This document shows positions 44,746-55,608 of a stretch of 64,000 nucleotides of DNA, one piece after another (positions within the stretch are counted from its first letter, which is position 1; each line of letters starts with the position of its first letter). The translations under genes were made by a program, and so were the position numbers. The stretch is from Sesamum alatum (lineage: Eukaryota > Streptophyta > Magnoliopsida > Lamiales > Pedaliaceae): contig JACGWO010000002.1 in the NCBI GenBank assembly GCA_034509735.1, positions 25,529,636 through 25,593,635 on the forward strand. Direction: 5' to 3'. Under the pieces are notes generated by a model. The model worked only from the letters and a program-made list of their open reading frames with translations, had not been told where the DNA came from and searched no databases.

Positions 44746-47700
44746 TTATTTCATGACCTCCTCGATAGTTACAAATCGACCCTTCTCAATCGACAGCTGA
44801 GCTGCAACTCCTATAGCCACTGAAATCAACCCATCATGCAGATCTACTGCTGGTGCTTGTGCTCCCTTAGCTCTTACTGCAAACAAAAACTGAAGATGTT
44901 CTAGATAGCTGGAGCCATGATGTAGCCCATCATATCTGATAAGCAACAAATACATCGTAAAAGTTGTAAGATCTAAGATGATCCAATCGTGTCCCATATT
45001 ATTAACTAACTGGAAATAAATGGTGACTCACTTTATCCGATCATCCTCAGCTTTTAACGTCTTAATTCCATCTCTTCCTTCTACTCGAGTGCCCCAACGA
45101 ACAATGCTCTCTGGAACAAATGCCTCTCCCTGTGAGCAGTTGTTTAAGTATTCTTGATAGGCTAGCCAGTGTGGGAAAGAAAAGAGAAAGACGTTTTTGT
45201 GCATCAATGATGTTTCGCGTCACAAGCTTACAAATGCATATTCTCCAGACAGAGGGATGAAGGACTTTTACCTTTCCAATGTCACCAACAACGCATATCT
45301 CTTGTTCGTTCTTACTGCCTTCAGCGAACATACAAAGATCAAGCATGCCCCGTGAACCATTTTCGAATTCAACAATTACATATGCATTATCGATTATATC
45401 AGGTACCTGCAGAAACAAGAGTTACCATGTGACCACCGGAATTAAGCAGACTACACTTAATATGCCTATCGAGAAAACCAAAGTAGTCAAGAAGAGAGGT
45501 CATTCATGAATCATGGTCCCTTTCAAATGGCTTGCTCGAGTGAACGAGAAAATTCAACACAGTATAACTCATAACTGAAATAGATATTTTGGAGAACTCT
45601 AGTAAACTGTCTAAAAACACCATGGGAGATATTACTAGCCAGCTCTCAGAGATTGTCACTCTCCTAGGCTCTTAATTAAAAATTTGCAAAAGACCGGAGG
45701 ACTTCGTCTTCAGCATTTTGTTTTTCTGGAATTTCAACTCATTTCACTTCGTTCCCATCTCATCTGATGTAATGCATACATAAAACATCCCTCTCCTGGG
45801 GCTTTTAGTGTTTGTGTTCCTTTGTTAACGTACTTTTATAGAAGAGTAAAAACCATGGGCTATGAGAAATTTATTCGCTAATATCTGCCCTTGTATGCCT
45901 AAAAACTACATTCCAAAGTCATTCAAGAAATAGATTGATAATTGAGCAGTGTTCCTAATTCGAGGACACCTATTGCCATGTTTAACAAAAAAACGAGAGA
46001 CCCATGTAAGCACTCGCATGGAAGAATTGGGTGAAAGCTAATCAGTGATGACAACAAATTGAGAAGCAAGGTTGAAAAGAGACAAAGGAGAGAAAGATGA
46101 GGAGAGCTCAGAAAACAGAGGAAGTTCCACTAGATGAAATGAAGAGATTGCAGACAAATTTAAAGGCCTCTCAAAATTGGGTTATTGTTGGCAGGGGAGT
46201 GCCTCAAGAAGCTTTTGCAGAGCATGGACGAAATCTCAACACTATGTTTTCACTAATCAGAATACTTTATTATGTAGCTTCGCATTTAGTTCCATACGAT
46301 CCACACAGCCCAGCACATAATGGTGCGACAAGAATACCAGAAGCAGGAATTTTATCACCTCCGGTTTTCTTTTTTATTGTTTGCTTCTTGTATCCTAGTT
46401 AACAAGTTCAACTATCTCTAGATTTTGCCAGCACTGTGAAATACAATGCTTCATTTTCGAGCATTTTTGGCGAGTCTTTTTGTTGTTTCCTCAAGGCTTT
46501 CTGTAAATATCTGATGTTTTTATGATTTCCAGAAAGAGAATTACCTTCCCATCATAAGTTTCATCTTTATGATTTACGTCAATAGCTCCAGAAGCCATGA
46601 CACGGACAGGATCAGCACCTGCAAATAGCCTCATGAGATCAAAGAAGTGGCAGCATTTCTCTACCAGGGTACCCCCAGTGTTGCAGTTGAATCGGTTCCA
46701 ATTGTCGACCTACAACAAAAATGGGTGAAGCATTTTACTTGGCGCAGACTTAAACATGTATAGTGGCGTCAAGTACCTTGACTAGAAATGGGAATCGATG
46801 TTCCCTGATAGCCACCATCTTGACTTGTCCTAAACTTCCACCCTTAACCACTTCAATCAGTTTAGCAACAGGGGGCATGTATCTATATTCTAAGCCAACT
46901 TGTATTAGGATATCTGGTCTATTTCTAGCAGCATCTACGACCTGAAACATGATTATGAACTGTCAGATATTTCATAATAAAATGATAAACATAAGGGCCC
47001 GTCTGAAGATAGCACATGTAAGGTCATACATAGAAAGAATGTAGCAAAAAGTAAAATCTGAACAGTTTCCTTTCCATCTGTACATGTTAGTACCATCTAC
47101 GAATTACATGATCCTCAGGTACATAAAGCAGTATCAGTAACCATAACAAACAATCATTCACAGACTTTGGCACGGACAATTTCTAGTGAATAAATTCTTT
47201 AAGTGCTAGATTAATATAAACTCTACATCACTAATATCATAGAAATACTAAGGTCCCTTATCAGTGCAGACTAGAGGAATCCAATTCATTGCATTCATCA
47301 TAGATCAACAATTCAACAATTTATTATTGGCCTATCACTCTGCAGGAGAATAGTTTGAGCATCTATCATCAAAATATGATAACATTATCTGGCTGCTACA
47401 TTCTAAAAGCACATGTTCCTAAAACGGAGCACCCACTGGTCAAATATATTTAGAATAGTACACATTTCTCAGCGGGATTTTTCACAAATATAAATAAAGA
47501 CTTATTTCACTCCAAAAGAAACATTAAAAGAAAAAAAAAAAAAGGAATTCCAACTCTGATAGCTGACTACTGAGGCATGCAGTAGATAACAAATTATAAC
47601 TTGTATTTGCAACCATTAATTAAAGTAAATAAAACATTCTGGTGTTGTTTCCAACCTTTCTGCAGTCGGCAACAGTTGTGCAGAGAGGCTTCTCCACCAA

Positions 47701-48642
47701 CACGTGATGGGGTTTTGGGTGGCTGATAATATCCATCAAGATTTCAAAGTGAGTCATGTTTGGGGTCGAAACAACCAATACATCGCACAGCGTACTATCC
47801 AACAGCTCCTTGTGACTCGAAAAAACCTTCAAATTCATATCCCCAGACAAGTTAACAACTAAGCATAACTTAATCAAACCAAAGCAACAGGTAAAGAAAC
47901 TCTGAATATCCCTTTTACCAGTATGAACAAAAACTGACCTTCAAAATCCATAAACTCCAGACACATAAATAACTATGATATACATTGCCTAGCCAATCAA
48001 ACGGAACAAGTAATAGATAATCTACAATCCCTTTTACTGGAATGAACAAAAACTAAACCTTGAAAATTGTTAAATGCAATTATCCCCCGTCACATGAGAA
48101 ATGAGCAAAAAAACTCCCTTGCGAAAAAAATAGCAAATTACCTCTGGACAACGGAAAACACAAGGTATAATTTGCTTCATTTTCCACATCACACATAAGG
48201 TAATTTGCTACAAAAAATTTATAGCGGTTAAATTGCATTTAACCCAACAAAATCATCATATCCAACAACGACAAAGAACTAATATCCATTCAATCACCCC
48301 ACCAAACCTGATAAGAACAAGGAAATCCGTTACCCCTTTTACTATACTCAACAAAAAGTGTGACCTTCAAACTCATATCCACAAACACATACACAAGTAT
48401 AAGCACCGATTATTGGCAATCCCTTTAACTAGAAGGAAAGAGAACTCAATAGAGATTCGCACCTCAAGAGACCAGTCGAAAGAGTGTGAAAGAATCTCTG
48501 CTTCTTGTTGAGAAGGCAAGTGGGGATCAGCTATGGCAACCACAGCAACACCTTCACTCCTTAGGTGGTGAAGATTGATGAGATGCTCTCTCCCCATCAT
48601 CCCAACTCCAATTATTCCATATTTGACAACTTTGTCAGCCAT
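44746..48642 (-). CDS. Gfo/Idh/MocA-family oxidoreductase, seven exons, 367 residues
   Basis: NAD(P)-dependent dehydrogenase fold; substrate unknown, relatives act on sugars or inositols. Exons: 48463-48642, 47656-47826, 46777-46941, 46545-46709, 45272-45406, 45032-45129, 44746-44935; all introns are GT-AG, and phases are 0 except phase 2 between the last two. The start [17 protein letters not shown] carries the Rossmann GxGxxG motif (residues 12-17). EKP, the family's signature, is at residues 105-107 ([10 protein letters not shown]). The C-terminal domain has [13 protein letters not shown] with candidate catalytic Lys190 and His193. The C-terminus ends EEVMK. No lesions were seen and the length suits the family. 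No transit or signal peptide is evident. It is the neighbour of the MSH4 relic, same strand. The closest Arabidopsis relative is probably AT4G17370 (memory). Confidence 0.93.
48070..48242. mobile_element. Small inverted-repeat element in intron 1 of the oxidoreductase gene
   Basis: TTAAATGCAATTATCCCCC at 48070 is mirrored by the complement of GGTTAAATTGCATTTAA at 48242. The interior phrases (AATGAGCAAA, AAATAGCAAATTACC) are shared with 49215 and 55168. About 173 bp; no clear target duplication. It does not touch splice sites. Confidence 0.6.
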
Positions 48643-48711
48643 TGAGTTTTAGTTCCAAAGCAGTGAAGTTGAGGAGCAGAGTTTGACAGAAGTAAGAAAG
48701 GATGTCCTCCA

Positions 48712-48719
48712 TTTTTATA
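48712..48719 (-). promoter_or_regulatory. Probable TATA box of the oxidoreductase gene
   Basis: TATAAAAA on the minus strand about 70 nt upstream of the ATG, leaving room for a transcription start near 48685 and a short 5' leader. The ATG context (CTCAATGGCT) is favourable. Confidence 0.45.
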
Positions 48720-48724
48720 TTGGA

Positions 48725-49214
48725 ATTTTGCGTAAAAGGTATGATTTTGAAGGCGCGATTGTGGATGGCATTTTATTTGTTTTTCTTTTCTTTTTTGTTT
48801 TCCTGATCAGTTGATATTTTATTTGTCTGAATTAATGTGGGATTATATCATAAGTTTCCATTCTAAAACTAAAGTAAAATCCAAAGTTTTCTTTGATGAA
48901 AAATTTAAGGTAAATTTGATGTTTTGTTTGGTTCAAAATATGATATGGAAGTCATATATTAGCTGGATATCCTGTAATCATTTTCTTCTCCTAATTTTTA
49001 GGTAATTTTTTAATATTTGACATATATATCATATCATACCATATTATTTCAAAAGAATATCACCATATGATTCCATTCATTTCCTATGTGAATTATAAGG
49101 TGGACAAGTTATTTTTTACTAACGGTTGAAACACAGTCAATATATGTAAATACTCAGTTTTTATTATACTTTGTAAGAATTCAGAATATGTATTTATTGT
49201 ACTGAATATGTTAC
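48725..49214. other. Upstream region of the oxidoreductase gene
   Basis: AT-rich, no gene or element recognised beyond the promoter. Confidence 0.5.
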
Positions 49215-50090
49215 CGATTGTGATATTACAAATGAGCAAATTATCCTCTTGCGAACAAAAAATTAGCAAATTACCCCCTTGTGAAAAAAAATAACAAATT
49301 ACCCCCTATCTTTTTCAAAATAGACCAATTTACCCTTCCTACAATTTCGTGAAATTCACGTATTTTTCTTTATTCTTTATTTTTTTAAAATTTTAAATTA
49401 TAAAATTACATTTATAACCTTATTTAAGAACCGTTGGATCTAATTTGAATATACGGTCCAAATTTGTTAGTAGATCAATGGTCTAAATTTTACTTAATTC
49501 AAATTAACAGTATAGATTTAAATTGTATATTTATTTCGTATATGTTTTATGAAAATTTATATAAAAAATATGATAACTAATATATTTATACATATAATTA
49601 CAAATATATATATATATATAGGAGAGAGAGGGAGAGGTAGAGGGAGAGGGAGAGGGAGGGGCGGCAACGGGAGGCGAAAAGGGAAAGGGGCAGCAATATG
49701 GGGGAGGAGGGGGGGAATGGCGACTGGTGACAGGAGAGGGCAAAGGGGAAGGGGCAGTGACAGAGATGACGAAAGGGGACGGGGGAAGAGAGGAGGGGCG
49801 AGGGGAAGGGGGTGGAGCTCCTGGCGCCACCCAACTTTATGATGAGTTCACGGGACGAAAGCTTCATTGGACAATCTAGAGATGGTGGTGGTGGTGGCGG
49901 CGACGACGACAGTTGGGGGGGGGGGGAGGAGGACACCATTGATCTCAAATTTGACTCTGTATTTGAGTTGTGATGATCCATAGAGGAGTTGGGTCCAAGA
50001 TTGCTCCGACGAGCAACAAAGTCCAGTACATGGAACCAATATCATGGTCAGGTGGTGGTGGCAGCGGAGGGGCGGGGAGAGGGGTGTAGC
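49215..50090. mobile_element. Mutator-like element fragment with G-rich interior
   Basis: The left end (GTGATATTACAAATGAGCAA, then AGCAAATTACCCCCTTGTG) resembles the ends of the 55168 element, and the segment at about 49420-49500 (AACCGTTGGATCTAATTTG, AGATCAATGGTCTAAATTT) resembles the interior of the MULE at 210. The interior from 49620 to 49840 is almost pure purine (GGGAGAGG, GGGGCGGCAACGG); open frames there are low-complexity. No right terminus was found. Confidence 0.5.
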
Positions 50091-50091
50091 A

Positions 50092-51235
50092 CCCCGAACA
50101 TCACTAAGTTTTATTACCACTAATTACCATACACCATTCTTAATTATAATCTGTTTGATAAGAGATTTTCATTTAAAATGAATAGGACAATCTGTTTGAT
50201 AAGAGATTTTCATCTTAATTATAATCTGTTTGATAAGAGATTTTCATTTAAAATGAATAGGTTTTAAGTAACGATAGATGTCGTCACAAGTTTATATTTA
50301 CTATTTTACTGACATACGCATGTACATAACCCGAAAAGAGAAATAGTGAAGTCTCTAGCTCTTACAAACTTTTGAAACGCAAACCCCCAACAAAAGACTA
50401 GTATGTTTAATAATCCTATAGCCAGAACTGTCGACTTCAAATGTCACGACTAACTCACCTAATAAGATTGACGGCACAACTCCAAATACAATGTGACCAG
50501 TCACTGTAACTTATTTCCTGAAAATATTTGGTAAGGAGTGAGTTGCCTACTCAGTAAGTATAGTTAATCAGCTCATATACATATGAACTGATTAGTTGTG
50601 AATCAAATTTCAGTCAATGACACCAACTAACAGAGATTCGTCATACAATCACAACAGATGTAAGAAGTAACACATACCAACAACTATATATAAATCTACA
50701 ATATAATATCTGACGTTATCGTTTATCTTTCTAGACCCTGCTTACCCAAGTTGGAGTGCATCACTCACAGGTCTTTGTCGCCTATCACCACCTCAATCAT
50801 AATATCTCCTTTTTTTCTTTTTCCTAATATCACACGGCTCGTATGATATCCCACCATCAATCACATCACACAACACACAACTTATATGATCCATTACATC
50901 ATCAATAATGTCACACAACACAGCGTATGATATCACTCCATCCCCATTGATCAATGACAACACACAACTCATCATTAATCATATCACCATAAGCCATTGC
51001 AGTACGTCCAACACATTTCAACAAAGGTCCCTCAACTTATCTTTTGTACAACTCATTACCAAGCATCGTGGACCTACTTGGTTTATACTTTAACCTCCTA
51101 GCTTCCACGGGGGTCGTTGGGTATGACCCCATCCCTCAAATACTTTACTATCCACACTTTGCACCTTAATACTTGACTCATCTACTATTTCTTTTTCTGT
51201 TACCATCACAGTAATCTTTATATCTTTTATATATG
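50092..51235 (-). repeat. Gypsy-type LTR fragment (probable solo or truncated LTR)
   Basis: TGTAGCACCCCGAACATCAC at 50093 is similar to the LTR start TGTAGCACCC of the Gypsy element at 55609, and downstream phrases (GTTGCCTACTCAGTAAGTATAG near 50545) parallel CTGCAACTCAATAAG in that LTR. The other end could not be defined before the Copia E relic. Confidence 0.45.
50148..50265. repeat. Tandem repeat, three copies
   Basis: AATCTGTTTGATAAGAGATT begins at 50148, 50189 and 50223; two of the three copies are followed by TTAAAATGAATAGG. Confidence 0.9.
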
Positions 51236-51884
51236 CTACCATGGCGCCAAATTTAGACAACGCGTCAGCTCTTTTATTTTCCTCTCTTGGTATTTGTTAG
51301 ATCGCCAATGACCCATACAGATAAATAGTGAACACACACCCATTAGTTGCATTTGTAGTTGTTCAATTACTGCTAAACTGATTAGAAATATAAGTGTAAT
51401 TGCATCCACTATAGGTGAATACATTTCAATATAATCAATTCCTGGCTTTTGAGTAAAACCCTTAGCCATAAGTCTAGCTTTATACCTTACAACTTTATTT
51501 CATTAAAAAAATTTCCGTACAAATACCCACTTTGGCCAACTTGCTTGACACCTTTTGGTGTTGGAGTTATAGGTCAAAATGCTTCTCGCTTATTTAGCGA
51601 GTCAAGCTGAACTTGTATTGTTTTCTTCCAACTTTTCCAATCATTTTGGTATCGACATTCCTCCATAATTTTAGGATCATTTTTATTTTCATCCAGATTT
51701 CAACGGCTCTACAATAAGCAAAAATCTCATCAATTTCAACTTCATTTCTATACCAATCGAAATTATTGTGAGCATAATTAATAAACATCTCATAACTATC
51801 TTTGAGATCTTGCTCATTACGTTTAGATTCTTTAGATAAAACCTCTTCAGGGATTTTATCCTCAGAGATATTACTAGTGGCCAC
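51236..51884 (-). pseudogene. Copia E RT start and preceding linker
   Basis: MAKGFTQKPGIDYIEMYSPI at about 51410-51469 is the start of Copia RT (VAKGFxQ...YSPV). It soon degrades, and the catalytic motif is not reached. A linker frame at 51594-51884 (NISEDKIPEEVLSKESKRN) lies upstream in the expected position. Confidence 0.75.
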
Positions 51885-52608
51885 TTCAACATTATTATTA
51901 ATTGAGACAACGTGTTCTTTTCTCTTTCGATTATTTACATCCTTAGATCCAAGTGGTTTACCATGCTTCCCGCGTATTTGTGACTCAAATGCCGTTGATT
52001 TATTCAGAGTCGCTTCAGGGACTTCTAAACGAGCTGGAATATTTTCAGCTGGAATATGTGATTTGTGACCCTTTTGGAATCTATAAAAACACTTGGTAGC
52101 CTATTTGCAACACTTTGCAAATGTATGATCCGTTGAACTTCAAGTTCAGTGTCATTTGTCCTCGGATCCATAAAAGACATAGATGTAGCATCCCATGCAA
52201 TATCTTTGTTTACAATCCCCTTATCTTCTCCCCCTAATGCCGAGAATATTGTCTCATCAAAATGACAATCTAACTACCTAGCAGTAAATTGATCACTGGT
52301 CATTGGTTCAAGATACTCAGTAATTGATAGAGACTCAAAACCAACATAAATTCCAGTCTCCTTTGTGGCCCCATTTAGTTCGTCGAGGGGGAGGTATCGG
52401 GACATACACTGCACAACCAAATACTTTTAAATGAGAAATATTTGGTTATCTTCGGAGACCAATTGTAATGGGAAAAAATTGTAGTAAGCAGTGGTTCTAA
52501 GTCGAATTAAACCTGCGACATGCAAACTTGCATACCCCCATGCTGATGAAGGCAATTTCGACCTTATCCACCTGGTCTAGCTATTAGTTATAACCACTTA
52601 ATTAGCGA

Positions 52609-53166
52609 CTATGTTAGGCCGTTTTGAGTATGTACATGAGCAACTGGATGTTCCACAGTTATCCCAATAGATTGACAATAATCATTGAAGGATTTAGAAG
52701 TAAATTCTGCCGCATTGTCTAACCTGATTCTTTTAATAGGATAATCAGGAAAATGAGCTCTCAATTTCATAATTTGAGCTAAAAGTCTTGCAAATGCAAC
52801 ATTCCGTATTGACAACAAGTTTACATGTGACCAGTTTGTTGATGCGTCAATCAACACCATAAAATATTTAAATGGTCCACATGATGGTGTTATTGGCCCG
52901 CATATGTCTCCTTGAATTCGTTCAAGAAACATGGGGGATTCTAAATTCACTTTTATCAGAGACGGATTTGTAATTAATTTCCCAATAGAACAAGCCGAAC
53001 ATGTAAAATCACCTTTAACAAGGAACTTCAGGTCCTTCAGTGGGTGTCCGTGTGAATTTCCAATGATCCTATGCATCATTGTTTTACCTGGGTGGCCAAG
53101 TCTATCATGCCACAAAGTAAATACTTTGCTCGACCAACTTCGGGTTAGTGATACAATATGTTTCAA
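52609..53166 (-). pseudogene. Copia E pre-integrase and integrase core
   Basis: A 185-residue frame with the zinc region WHDRLGHPGKTMMHR...CSACSIGK and two catalytic aspartates (QGDICGP and RLDNAAEFTS). It stops after VHTQNGLT at 52609, just before the third catalytic residue (Glu in the AES-type motif). Further sequence to 51900 shows only scattered similarity. Confidence 0.85.
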
Positions 53167-53206
53167 TGGAGCTTATCACAGTCCCATCTAAACCAGGTGC
53201 ATATGT

Positions 53207-53573
53207 TCACATTCTTTCTAAGATTTGCTTCTGGCCAGCCTTATATGATGTAAGGCATATGTATTCAATACTATCGTTATTTATGGTTTCAATATGAAAA
53301 CCATTTTGTCGAATATCCTTGAAACTCAATAGGTTCGTTTGTGATTTATTAAAATATAAGGCATCATTTATATGCTTTTGTTCCTCCAGGTAACAAGATA
53401 GTAGCTCTTCCGGAGCCTTCAATAAGATTACTAATGCCTGAAATAGTATTCACACTGGTTTTTGTCATTAGTAAGTTTGAGATAAATTTCTTGTTTCTTA
53501 GAATTGTATGCATAGTGGCACTATCAACAAGACAATGCTCCTTGTCATTGAGATTTGTAATGGCTTGATCCAT
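53207..53573 (-). pseudogene. Copia E protease region
   Basis: VDSATMHTILRN near 53520 corresponds to the D-S-A/G active site. ISGISNLIEGSGRATILLPG follows near 53440, and after a frame change NLLSFKDIRQNGFHIET near 53310. Frames 53364-53573 and 53207-53422 overlap, showing a frameshift. Confidence 0.75.
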
Positions 53574-53719
53574 TCTATATAAGCAAATAAAATTATATTA
53601 AGTAAAGAAAAAACTTCATTCATGAAACATAAAAGCATTACAATGATGAAAAAAAATACCCAAACATAATAAAGTAAACATTACTGAATAATGAAAACAT
53701 GCCGATAACATATGCATAT

Positions 53720-54226
53720 CTAATCAATAACCATGTTGAAATCCCTACGAATGTCTCCAAACTTTAGAGGAAGCTCAGCGAGATCCTTATCATCATTTTC
53801 AATGGTCTGAAAAAAATCAGATGCATCTACGTGAATATTGTATGAAATTCCAGCCGCAACAAAGTTAGTCTCAACTTCTTTACCCTTCGCTTTCAAAGAA
53901 GCCTGATACAATTTAACTAGGTGTTGTGCTGTACGACAAGTACGAGACCAATGTCCAAACATTTTCCACATCTATGACAAATATCTCCATTTATAAGTTT
54001 CTCGTGTCGATTCATTGCCTTGTTTCCATGGTTCTTCTAAATTTTGGGAAATCCATGTATTACCACGACCGCGACCGCCATGACCACGTCCATAAGAATG
54101 GTTGTGTGGTGAGCCATAGTGTCGACCACACCCCTTTCTTGAAGAAGTAGCATTTGCTTTAGGAAATGCAATTGGAGTTTCAGGGAGTTGTTTGAAACTA
54201 GTGGGTCGTGTCTGATGGTTATTCAA
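53720..54226 (-). pseudogene. Copia E gag C-terminal part
   Basis: Basic glycine/arginine-rich stretch (SYGRGHGGRGRGN near 54080), then after a frame change a degenerate zinc knuckle CHRC-like region (MFGHWSRTC near 53950), followed by an HLVKLYQASLK segment. The N-terminal gag is missing; sequence above 54230 is unrelated. Confidence 0.65.
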
Positions 54227-54229
54227 TTG

Positions 54230-55158
54230 AAGTTAATTATTTTTTTCTGCAACAAGTAGGTATGAAATCAACTTTGAGTAGGTTTACTACTGTTGGAGTA
54301 CAATGTTAGATGCGTGAAAGGTAGAAAACGTTTTTTTCTAACATTTGTTCACCTGTCACTTCTTCTCCACATAATCTCAGTTTTGATACAATTCGAAACA
54401 TCTCACAATGGTATTAAGAAAATGTCTTGGAATCTTGCAATCTCAATTGTATCTACTCATATCTTGCACGTGGTAGTATTACAATCTTTTGATGGTCAAA
54501 TCAATCTTTTGATATTGAAATTGATTTCTTTTCATTGCTTTTATTACTAGTTCATTACCGTATTAGTTTTTCTGAGACATTGATCTGGTTAAATTTTCAG
54601 ATAGTGAACCCAAATAACAAAGATATTCAAGATATACCAGGGTTAGCTCCTCCAGCAGCCCAGAAATTACTATGGAGTTCTGATTGAGGAGTGCTCAATC
54701 AGATGTCATCGAGGTTACGAATTATCTAGCTTACGGTTGGATGAAAATTTTGGTTTGGCACAGTAACGGTGGCATCAATGTTAACCAAAATAAGGTTTTG
54801 ACGGATAAAATTGTATCAACACGATAATCTGTAGCCATCTAACAATGTCATGCCACCCATGTTTGTATCGCATCGAAATGGATACTTGGGGAACTGTGCG
54901 TTTATATTCACCTATATATTTTCATGTTTGGATTCTTTTTCATTTGGATGAGGTGTATTTGATGTATATGCAGTTGGTATACTTCTATAAGGTTATTCAT
55001 GTATTTATAAACCTGACTAGTATCATATGCTATCTTGGATGAATATTCACTCAAATTGTGATTGAAATTGTTGTTTCATTATGAACTGTGATTCAAATAG
55101 TTGCATGGGTGCTCTAGATGTTGGAATTTTGTTTGAAATACAGAAATTACGTACGCAG
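54230..55158. other. Intergenic sequence
   Basis: AT-rich; no gene or element with definable ends seen. Short open frames (54293-54550, 54845-55042) lack any protein signature. Confidence 0.5.
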
Positions 55159-55167
55159 TATTTCTGG

Positions 55168-55518
55168 ATTAATGCAATTTACCCTGTGTGATATTGTAAA
55201 TGAGCATATTAACCCCCTATGAAGAAAAAATAGCAATTTACCTCTGTTTATTTTAAAATGAAGTAATATATCTCCTTGGTTAAGGAGATAAATTGGTTCA
55301 CTTTAAAAAATACATAAAGGTAAATTGATCATTTTTTCAAAAAATGAGCAATTTATCTTTCTGGTTAAGGAGGTAAATTGCTTCACTTTAAAAAATATAA
55401 GGAGCTACATTACTCATTCCAAAAAACATAAAAAGGTAAACTGCTACTTTTTCTTCCTTTTTTATAGGGGAGTAATTTATACATTTGAAATATCACAGCG
55501 AATCGCAATTTTCCCTAA
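55168..55518. mobile_element. 351-bp Mutator-like miniature element
   Basis: Left end ATTAATGCAATTTACCCTG and right end complement of TCGCAATTTTCCCTAA form imperfect inverted repeats of about 50 bp that share TGTGATATT(G/T)(T/C)AAATG. Near-identical 9-bp flanks TATTTCTGG (55159-55167) and TATTTCTAA (55519-55527) suggest a Mutator-type target duplication with later change. The interior holds GGTTAAGGAGATAAATTG and GGTTAAGGAGGTAAATTG as a direct repeat. Confidence 0.65.
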
Positions 55519-55608
55519 TATTTCTAAGGGCGAAGTGAACTTCGACCATCCAAAAGCAATTCCTTCTGAAAAATAGTTGTCTATGTATTCTTGTTGGATA
55601 ACAACACT

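Larger units (their letters stand above)
51236..54226 (-). mobile_element. Copia element E relic (gag to RT, no LTRs)
   Basis: Minus-strand order gag (54226) - protease - pre-integrase - integrase - start of RT (51236). No LTR, primer-binding site or RNase H was found. The protein wording (WHDRLGHPG, QGDICGPITP) differs from Copia A-D, so it is another lineage. Confidence 0.8.

Noticed and set aside
49531..49981. Proline/serine-rich and glycine/arginine-rich frames
   Set aside because: They read a purine-rich simple-sequence tract; no conserved protein features.
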